Source of the DNA: Polynucleobacter sp. CS-Odin-A6
GTDB taxonomy: Bacteria > Pseudomonadota > Gammaproteobacteria > Burkholderiales > Burkholderiaceae
Direction of reading: 5' to 3'
Length of the DNA stretch: 64,000 nucleotides
Assembly (NCBI RefSeq): GCF_018882095.1
Contig: NZ_JACVPD010000001.1
Span: 1-64,000 of the forward strand
Numbering within the stretch: the stretch's first letter is position 1; each line of letters starts with the position of its first letter. Made by a program: the position numbers and the translations under genes. Shown here in pieces: positions 57,894-64,000 of this stretch. Under the pieces are notes generated by a model. It had not been told where the DNA came from and made no database searches. It was given only the letters and a program-made list of their open reading frames with translations.

Positions 57894-59725
57894 TGTGTGG
57901 CATTGTTGGCGCAGCATCGCGCAAGAATATTGTTGATGTGTTGATTGAAGGCCTACGTCGTCTTGAATACCGTGGTTATGATTCCTGTGGCTTTGCAGTG
58001 ATTAATGGGGATGATGCTAAGCACCCGATTGAGCGCGCCCGCACTACTGCACGGGTTTCTGAACTAGCAGAGCAGGGTAAAGATTTTCACGGCACCCTCG
58101 GGATTGCCCATACCCGTTGGGCAACGCATGGCAAGCCAGACACCCAAAACGCGCATCCCCATATCTCTGGTGGACTCATTGCTGTCGTGCATAACGGCAT
58201 TATTGAAAACTACGAATCCCTGCGTACTGAACTCAAGGCTGCAGGATATCTCTTTACTTCAGAAACAGATACTGAAGTGATCGCCCATCTGGTTCATCAG
58301 GCTTATACATCTAGCAAACAAGTGGACTTAGTAGCTTCAGTGCGCTCTGTATTGCCAAGATTGCATGGTGCCTATGCAATTGGCGTCATTGCGCAAGATC
58401 ACCCTGATATGTTGGTAGGTGCGCGTGTTGGCTCTCCATTGGTTGTAGCACTTGGTGAACATGAAAATTTCCTCGCCTCCGATGCCTTAGCTCTGGCTGG
58501 CCGCGCGCATTCGATGATGTATCTGGAAGAAGGTGATGTTGCCATCCTGAAAGCGGATGGTGTAGAGATCGTTGATCAAGCTGGTAAGAGTATGCAAAGG
58601 GAGCATAAGGCAATGCCCGCACAAGCTGACTCTGTAGATCTAGGCCCTTATCAGCATTACATGCAAAAAGAGATCTTTGAGCAACCAAGAGCCATTGCCG
58701 ATACGTTGGCTAATATTGCCCATTTTGGTCCAGAGCTTTTTCATGCCGATCCAAAGCAATGGGAGCAGTTTGATCAAATATTAATTTTGGCTTGTGGTAC
58801 CAGCTATTACTCTGCCTGTGTTGCTAAGTACTGGTTAGAAGATCTTGCGGGAATTCCGACCCAAGTGGAGATCGCGAGTGAATATCGTTATCGCACCTCT
58901 GTACCGAATCCTAAGACATTAATCGTAGTGGTGTCTCAGTCTGGTGAGACTGCAGATACTTTAGCCGCCTTGCGTCATGCGCAAGCCTTGGGCCATCAGT
59001 ACACCTTAGCCATTTGTAACGTAGCAAGCAGCGCGATGGTTCGTGAAACGAACTGGAATTTTTTGACGAAGGCCGGCACCGAGATTGGTGTGGCTTCTAC
59101 TAAAGCATTTACAACTCAGCTCGTTGCACTTTATCTGTTGGCAGTGTCATTGGCTAAGCGTGCGGGTAAGGTGAGCCCCGAGCAAGAAAAGGCGCTGCTT
59201 AGAGAATTACGTCATCTCCCTAAGGCCTTACATGCCGTCTTAGCGCTAGAGCCGCAGATCATGGCATGGAGCACGGCATTTGCTAAATGTGAAAACGCTC
59301 TGTTTTTAGGTCGTGGCATGCACTATCCTATTGCACTTGAAGGCGCACTAAAGCTCAAAGAGATTTCTTATATTCATGCTGAGGCTTATCCAGCAGGAGA
59401 GTTAAAGCATGGACCTCTCGCACTTGTGACGGAAAAGATGCCAGTAGTTACTGTGGCTCCAAAAGATGACTTGCTGGAGAAGCTCAAGTCCAATATGCAA
59501 GAAGTCAAAGCTCGTGGTGGTAAGTTGTATGTCTTTGCTGACCACGATACCGATATCACTAGTAGTGAGGGCATTAACGTCATCCGTCTGCCGGAACACT
59601 ACGGCAATCTTTCCCCAATCTTGCATGTTGTTCCCTTGCAGCTCCTGGCGTATCATACTGCTTGTGCCCTAGGTACTGATGTGGATAAACCGCGTAATTT
59701 AGCGAAGTCGGTTACGGTCGAGTAG
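57893..59725 (+). CDS. glmS: Glucosamine-6-phosphate synthase
   Basis: A 610-residue glutamine amidotransferase. It starts [31 protein letters not shown], with Cys2 the N-terminal nucleophile, and has two SIS domains ([69 protein letters not shown]). It feeds GlcN-6-P into the UDP-GlcNAc path with GlmU. There is no room for a glmS ribozyme, because the gene shares a base with glmU. Confidence 0.97.
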   Translation: MCGIVGAASRKNIVDVLIEGLRRLEYRGYDSCGFAVINGDDAKHPIERARTTARVSELAEQGKDFHGTLGIAHTRWATHGKPDTQNAHPHISGGLIAVVHNGIIENYESLRTELKAAGYLFTSETDTEVIAHLVHQAYTSSKQVDLVASVRSVLPRLHGAYAIGVIAQDHPDMLVGARVGSPLVVALGEHENFLASDALALAGRAHSMMYLEEGDVAILKADGVEIVDQAGKSMQREHKAMPAQADSVDLGPYQHYMQKEIFEQPRAIADTLANIAHFGPELFHADPKQWEQFDQILILACGTSYYSACVAKYWLEDLAGIPTQVEIASEYRYRTSVPNPKTLIVVVSQSGETADTLAALRHAQALGHQYTLAICNVASSAMVRETNWNFLTKAGTEIGVASTKAFTTQLVALYLLAVSLAKRAGKVSPEQEKALLRELRHLPKALHAVLALEPQIMAWSTAFAKCENALFLGRGMHYPIALEGALKLKEISYIHAEAYPAGELKHGPLALVTEKMPVVTVAPKDDLLEKLKSNMQEVKARGGKLYVFADHDTDITSSEGINVIRLPEHYGNLSPILHVVPLQLLAYHTACALGTDVDKPRNLAKSVTVE

Positions 59726-59820
59726 TTATTTGTAGCAATACGACAATTGCGTAGCTGTAACAATTCGGCTGAATTAAAACGTTTACAACTTTGCTTAAAG
59801 ACCAAGATGGTTAACTATTT

Positions 59821-60372
59821 CTAAATCATCCCTATTTTTTGATTGAGTACGACCAACCAATGTGGGTCAGCTTTGCCTGTCCCGGCGAAGATTACTTCGG
59901 GGTGTAATTTAAGTATTTGCTGTAAAGCCAATTCCTGACTGGGGTATAGGTCTATATAAAAGACATGTAAACCATCTTTTAAAACCTGCTTAAACTTTCC
60001 AAAAAGTGTGTTTTTCCTTTGGATGCCAATAAAACCACCCTCCCAAACACAAAACCAGAACAAGATTAGCGCAAGAAATATAAATGGTACCCAACCAGCA
60101 CCAGATTTATACCAACCTAAATATTGTGTAAGCATTAGTACAGCTGAAAAAATACAGGCACCAACTGCAGCACCTATGAAGCCAGAACGAACTATGTCTA
60201 GTTTCATGAATGATCCAACTCCATAAAGGTGAGGGTGCTCTAGAACTCCTTCAACGTCATTGCTCAGTACGTGAATTTGTATGGGGGAAATAGCTTCTTT
60301 CCCAAGCTGTTTTTCGAATAGATCTAGATCGTCTAAGTTATTACTAATAAAGTAATGTCTTAATAATTTCAT
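59821..60372 (-). CDS. Two-helix membrane protein of unknown function
   Basis: A 183-residue protein: an N-terminal soluble part (KLLRHYFISNNLDDLDLFEKQLGKEAISPIQIHVLS), two TM helices (FIGAAVGACIFSAVLMLTQYL; WVPFIFLALILFWFCVWEGGFIG), and a soluble C-terminal half ending GTGKADPHWLVVLNQKIG. The two-helix hairpin between soluble halves resembles DUF1269-like proteins, but I would not assign it. A ggag ribosome-binding site 6 bases upstream selects ATG 60372 over the in-frame TTG (60384). Confidence 0.6.
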   Translation of the reverse strand: MKLLRHYFISNNLDDLDLFEKQLGKEAISPIQIHVLSNDVEGVLEHPHLYGVGSFMKLDIVRSGFIGAAVGACIFSAVLMLTQYLGWYKSGAGWVPFIFLALILFWFCVWEGGFIGIQRKNTLFGKFKQVLKDGLHVFYIDLYPSQELALQQILKLHPEVIFAGTGKADPHWLVVLNQKIGMI

Positions 60373-60384
60373 GATGCACTCCAA

Positions 60385-60788
60385 GTTGAATTAACCTGAT
60401 CTCATCTTTAAGTCTTGATGTGGCCTTGCAAAAGTTAATGAAAAAATAAAAAGGAATGGAGATTTGGCGATTACAAGCTGTAAGTTGGAAAGCAGAAAAA
60501 CTTCTTACTTATCGTTTCCTCTGATGTCTGCTTGACCACCCCTGAATTGACTTTATAGGTTTTGTTTGAAAACAAGGGTTCTACAGCACACATAGCCAAT
60601 CTTTTATATTTTTCTCCAGGCTGTGAAAAAACAGCAAAATCACCTTCGGGCGGCGTTTACTATTTTTGTAGAGGTCCGTATAACTAGCTTACCTGTACGT
60701 TGAATTAATTTAAGCTGATAAATCAGGGCGTTAGAAGGCTGTGAATTGAAATCTGTGTTCAAATAACTCTTGTAAAAGAGGATATTTT
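60385..60788. other. Intergenic region, about 400 bases
   Basis: A low-GC, mostly non-coding stretch between the two-helix protein (minus) and the efflux operon (plus). It should hold both promoters. A 40-codon minus-strand ORF at 60471-60593 sits in a longer 61-codon open stretch, described separately. I see no convincing terminator or riboswitch. Confidence 0.5.
60471..60593 (-). pseudogene. Short ORF, possible gene remnant
   Basis: ATG at 60593 opens 40 codons (MCAVEPLFSNKTYKV to FFCFPTYSL), TAA at 60471-60473. The frame is open for 21 codons further upstream (to TAA at 60657-60659), and the extension (EGDFAVFSQPGEKYKRLA) also looks protein-like. No family is recognised, no good start is seen, and no ribosome-binding site is clear. 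It may be the 3' end of a decayed gene, or chance. Confidence 0.25.
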
Positions 60789-62339
60789 TTGCAATTCATG
60801 TTTCTTTCAAAGGTAGCCCCATTCTCACGTTTGCATTTACTTGCGTTGATTTGCGTAGGTACGCTATCAGCATGCGCAGTGGGCCCAGACTTTAAGCAAC
60901 CCGATCCGCCCAACACCTCTACCTATACAGAAACTACCCTTTCTCAAAAATTAGCTACTGCACCTGGCGTACCCGGAGGAACGGATCAAGAATTTGTCGT
61001 GGGCGCGGATATTGAGGCTCAGTGGTGGGAATTATTTAAGTCTCCCGAGTTAGATGCTCTGATCAAAAAAGCACTACAGCAAAATCCGAACTTGGGTGCT
61101 GCTGATGCAGCCTTGCGCGCAAGCCAAGAGAATGTGAGTGCACAAATTGGCGGGCGATACCTCCCGGCAATTGGTTTAAATGGGGGTGTTACGCGACAGT
61201 TGCAGCCTGCGGCTATTTACGGCCTACCTTTTGGCTCCGATACCTACAACCTTTATAACGCTTCAGTCAATGTTACTTACAAGCTAGACGTCTTTGGTGG
61301 CGCTCGCCGCGCGGTGGAAGGGGCAAGAGCCCAGGCAGAAATTGCCCAATTTCAATTGGAGGGCGCTTATCTTTCTTTAACGGCCAATATTGTTACTGGC
61401 GCTGTTCGTGAGGCAGCCTTACGCGCTCAGATGCAGGCTACGGAAGAAATCCTTAGTGCGCAAACTAATCTGGCTGAAGTCACCGAAAAACAATTAATCA
61501 TTGGAACAGTTTCTAGAGTGGACGTGACATCACAAAGAACACTGGTATCGAATTCTCAAGTAGATTTATTTACCTACGAGCGTAATCTCGCATTTGCTCG
61601 TAATCAGCTGGCAGTCTTGGTTGGAGAGCTTCCAAGTAACGCCAATATTACCAAGTTTGATTTAAAGTCATTACAGTTGCCGGAGAAGTTGCCGCTGTCA
61701 GTTCCTTCCAGTTTGGTTCTTCAACGCCCCGATGTGCGCGCAGCCGAAGCGCAACTGAAAGCAACGAATGCTTTGGTAGGGGTTGCCACTGCGAACTTGT
61801 TGCCACAATTTAATATCACAGGAGCCATTGGCTCTGCAGCCTTAACCAGCTCAGCCTTGTTTGGGCCAAATGCCGCCTTATGGTCAATTGCTGGTGGTAT
61901 CTTTCAGCCACTTTTTCAGGGTGGTCAGTTATTGGCGCAACGCCGTGGTGCTGTAGCCAATTACGAACAAGCTGTCTATCAATATCAAGCCACAGTACTC
62001 AAAGCATTTCAAGAGGTTGCTGATGCATTACGTGCTTTAGAGACCGGTGCGCAAGCCTTGAAGTCCGCATCTGATGCAGAGCGTTATGCATACGAAACTC
62101 TCGATTTAGTTCAGCAACAATATAAGTTAGGTACTGCCAGCTATCTGGCTGTTCTTTATTATCAGAATCAGTATCAAATTGCTAAAGTCAAATCCGTGTC
62201 TGCGCAAGCAACCCGTTTCTCTGATACGGCAGCATTATTTGCAGCATTGGGTGGTGGTTGGTGGAATCGCACCGGCCCAGCCTTTCAACCAAAAGCCATA
62301 GCGAACAAAGATCAAAATGAAACTTCTGGAAACAATTAA
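60789..62339 (+). CDS. NodT-type RND outer-membrane efflux lipoprotein
   Basis: A 516-residue TolC-like channel. The signal ends in a lipobox (GTLSACAVGPDF, Cys). The DFKQPDPP start and two repeats of about 200 residues (WWELFKSPELDALIKKALQQNPNLGAADAALRASQENV; LQRPDVRAAEAQLKATNALVGVATANLLPQFNITG) are family hallmarks. The start is TTG at 60789, chosen because agagg lies 7 bases upstream; ATG 60798 is the alternative. It is the first gene of the efflux operon. Confidence 0.9.
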   Translation: MQFMFLSKVAPFSRLHLLALICVGTLSACAVGPDFKQPDPPNTSTYTETTLSQKLATAPGVPGGTDQEFVVGADIEAQWWELFKSPELDALIKKALQQNPNLGAADAALRASQENVSAQIGGRYLPAIGLNGGVTRQLQPAAIYGLPFGSDTYNLYNASVNVTYKLDVFGGARRAVEGARAQAEIAQFQLEGAYLSLTANIVTGAVREAALRAQMQATEEILSAQTNLAEVTEKQLIIGTVSRVDVTSQRTLVSNSQVDLFTYERNLAFARNQLAVLVGELPSNANITKFDLKSLQLPEKLPLSVPSSLVLQRPDVRAAEAQLKATNALVGVATANLLPQFNITGAIGSAALTSSALFGPNAALWSIAGGIFQPLFQGGQLLAQRRGAVANYEQAVYQYQATVLKAFQEVADALRALETGAQALKSASDAERYAYETLDLVQQQYKLGTASYLAVLYYQNQYQIAKVKSVSAQATRFSDTAALFAALGGGWWNRTGPAFQPKAIANKDQNETSGNN

Positions 62340-63645
62340 AACAAAAGTAACTGCTGTCGCAGTTGCTTCCTGGGCTTGGGTTCTTGCCAAAGAAGAAGAG
62401 TGGAAGCTACGCGAGAGGTTGGGCGGGCTATGGACACGGATTGGACAAAAATTGCGTCCACGCGAACGCTTTATAAAAACGAAGGCCTACGCGAAGTTGC
62501 AGGCCATGACTCCCCTACGTCGCCGCATGACCATCATGTTATGTGGGGTATTTTTATTGCTTGGATTGATCTTTGGTTTTAATCAACTGAAGACTTTTAT
62601 GATTAAGTACTTTATTTCTGGGATGGGATTGCCTCCTGCAACTGTATCGACAATGGTGGTTGCTACTTCTGAATGGCAACCTCAGCTTTCTAGTGTTGGC
62701 AATGTTCGCGCTTACAGAGGGGTTGAGCTGAGTACTGAAATCGGTGGCCTTGTGCAAACGGTGCCTATTAAGTCCGGTATGGATGTGAAAGAGGGCGAGC
62801 TGCTGATTAAGTTAAATGATGCTTCTGATGTTGCGCAATTGAATTCATTAAAAGCCTTAGCAGATTTAGCTAAAGTAATTAATGAGCGCGATAGACAGCA
62901 ATTAGAAATTCAGGCGATTAGTAAAAATGTCTTTGATACTAGTAAAGCGGATGCTAAATCTAAGCAAGCTCAGGTCGAGCAACAAACCGCGCTAGTGGCG
63001 AAGAAGAATTTAAAGGCCCCCTTCAGTGGACGCGTGGGCATTGTCATGATTAATCCTGGGCAGTATGTCAATTCAGGGGATAAATTACTCACTCTACAAA
63101 CCTTAGATCCTATTTTTGTCGACTTCAATTTGCCACAAAGCAATGCCTCACAGATTCAGGTTGGGCAAGAAATCGTGGTCACCACAGATGCATTTAAGGA
63201 CGCCAGTTTTGTTGGTAAGGTCACTGCAGTCAGCCCAAAGATTGATACTAATTCGCGCAATATTCAGATTGAAGCGCAGTTGGCTAACCCCGATAAAAAG
63301 ATCCTGCCGGGTATGTTTGCTAATGTGAATATCAAACTGGGTGGTGAAGTAAAGCTTCTGACCTTGCCGCAGACAGCGGTGACGTATAACCCCTATGGAT
63401 CTACAGTATTTATTGCGAAGACCACAGGTAAGAAAGACAAGCAAGGTAAGCCTGTCCTAGAGGCGCAGCAGGTCTTTGTTACTACAGGATCAACCCGTGG
63501 CGATCAAGTAGCTATTTTGAAGGGCATTGAAGAAGGTGCAACCGTAGTGACGAGTGGGCAGCTCAAGCTGAAGAATGGCACACCACTAATTGTGAACAAT
63601 AAAGTGCAGCCTGCGAATTCTCCTAACCCACAGCCACAGGAATAA
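62317..63645 (+). CDS. RND efflux periplasmic adaptor with long N-terminal extension
   Basis: A 442-residue membrane-fusion protein. The TM/signal anchor is at about residues 73-92 (MLCGVFLLLGLIFGF), after about 70 residues that are Lys/Arg/Trp-rich and probably cytoplasmic. The periplasmic part has a biotinyl-lipoyl-like half (VQTVPIKSGMDVKEGELLIKLND; NLKAPFSGRVGIVMINPGQYV), an alpha-hairpin and a beta-barrel. The start at 62317 overlaps the outer-membrane gene by 23 bases and has no clear ribosome-binding site. ATG 62506 would remove the extension. Confidence 0.88.
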   Translation: MKLLETIKTKVTAVAVASWAWVLAKEEEWKLRERLGGLWTRIGQKLRPRERFIKTKAYAKLQAMTPLRRRMTIMLCGVFLLLGLIFGFNQLKTFMIKYFISGMGLPPATVSTMVVATSEWQPQLSSVGNVRAYRGVELSTEIGGLVQTVPIKSGMDVKEGELLIKLNDASDVAQLNSLKALADLAKVINERDRQQLEIQAISKNVFDTSKADAKSKQAQVEQQTALVAKKNLKAPFSGRVGIVMINPGQYVNSGDKLLTLQTLDPIFVDFNLPQSNASQIQVGQEIVVTTDAFKDASFVGKVTAVSPKIDTNSRNIQIEAQLANPDKKILPGMFANVNIKLGGEVKLLTLPQTAVTYNPYGSTVFIAKTTGKKDKQGKPVLEAQQVFVTTGSTRGDQVAILKGIEEGATVVTSGQLKLKNGTPLIVNNKVQPANSPNPQPQE

Positions 63646-63652
63646 GTCCTAG

Positions 63653-64000
63653 ATGAATTGGACTGATATCTTTATTCGCAGGCCAGTGCTATCGCTGGTA
63701 GTTAGTGCGGTTGTCTTGGTATTTGGCTTGAAGGCAGTGGGCTCTTTGCCGGTTAATCAATATCCTCAAACGCAAAATGCCATCGTTACGATTACGACGG
63801 CGTATTACGGTGCCGATCCAGAAACGATTGCCGGATTCATTACGCAGCCACTGGAGACTGCAATTGCCCAGTCTCAAGGCATTGATTACTTATCTTCAAC
63901 GAGTGTCAGTGGAGTGTCCACCATCATCGCTACCTTGAAGTTGAACTATGACTCCAATGCAGCGTTGACGCAGATCCAGACGCAAATTAGCTCGGTGAAG
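63653..64000 (+). CDS. RND efflux permease, N-terminal part (cut by window end)
   Basis: At least 116 residues of an HAE-1 type proton-antiport pump, open to the last base. NWTDIFIRRPVLSLVVSAVVLVFGLKAVGSLPVNQYPQ is TM1 and the periplasmic entry, and TTAYYGADPETIAGFITQPLETAIAQSQGIDYLSS is the porter-domain start. It lies 7 bases after the adaptor. The rest is outside the window, so substrate class cannot be predicted. Confidence 0.93.
   Translation, partial: MNWTDIFIRRPVLSLVVSAVVLVFGLKAVGSLPVNQYPQTQNAIVTITTAYYGADPETIAGFITQPLETAIAQSQGIDYLSSTSVSGVSTIIATLKLNYDSNAALTQIQTQISSVK

Noticed and set aside
57880-57900. glmS ribozyme
   Set aside because: glmU and glmS share a base, so there is no leader in which a ribozyme could lie.
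58386-58688. 100-codon minus-strand ORF inside glmS
   Set aside because: Its composition is that of a reverse-complement shadow of glmS codons; no start context and no family.

Overview
The window reads as ordinary, gene-dense chromosome from a small-genome freshwater betaproteobacterium. The protein set and gene order (slmA-metX-metW, gatCAB beside mreBCD-mrdA-rodA, dapF beside LpxL-type acyltransferases, folB-ttcA-glmU-glmS) fit Burkholderiaceae, most probably Polynucleobacter. That genus call is inference from recognised protein families, not from a search. No tRNA, rRNA, CRISPR array, prophage or defence island was seen. The only mobile DNA is the tail of an IS3-type element at the extreme left edge.

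Layout. 1-16 kb is an accessory-type stretch of small, mostly monocistronic genes: the IS3 remnant, a lipoprotein, DUF4399, two peroxiredoxins, a cupin, a cytochrome c, a cytochrome b, a cation-diffusion-facilitator gene broken by an in-frame amber codon, a Tat-exported FAH-family protein, a two-subunit molybdenum hydroxylase, a haloacid dehalogenase, HPP and DUF1003 membrane proteins, histidine phosphatases, a GNAT enzyme and a MOSC protein. 16-23 kb carries prfC (apparently without an ATG/GTG/TTG start), an rRNA pseudouridine synthase, an LpxL-type acyltransferase, carbonic anhydrase, an LpxO-like hydroxylase and HU (TTG start). 23-29 kb is the rod-shape operon mreB-mreC-mreD-mrdA-rodA on the minus strand, divergent from gatC-gatA-gatB. 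32-44 kb holds DUF484-xerC, a CobW-family GTPase followed by a cysteine-poor DksA, argB, slmA-metX-metW-ampG, xthA, pyrE, dapF and two more LpxL-family genes.

44-48 kb is the most interesting part: an S-adenosylmethionine cycle block, metK-ahcY-metF. metK is preceded by a promoter and, starting at the predicted transcription start, an RNA element resembling the SAM-II (or SAM-V) riboswitch core. ahcY is preceded by a well-formed SAH riboswitch, which directly abuts a perfect 13-bp inverted repeat. With metX-metW upstream, the methionine/SAM/SAH pathway is clustered here and appears to be sensed by two different RNA elements about 1.35 kb apart.

48-64 kb contains 5-formyl-THF cyclo-ligase, a soluble lytic transglycosylase, an NDUFA9-like protein, cca, an NDUFAF7-like methyltransferase, a pteridine-reductase-like SDR, folB, ttcA, glmU, glmS, a two-helix membrane protein of unknown function, and a tripartite RND efflux operon (NodT-type outer-membrane lipoprotein, adaptor, permease cut by the window end). 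I found no convincing wholly new multi-gene system. The items most worth checking are the metK leader RNA, the prfC start, the amber-interrupted transporter and several palindromic intergenic elements.
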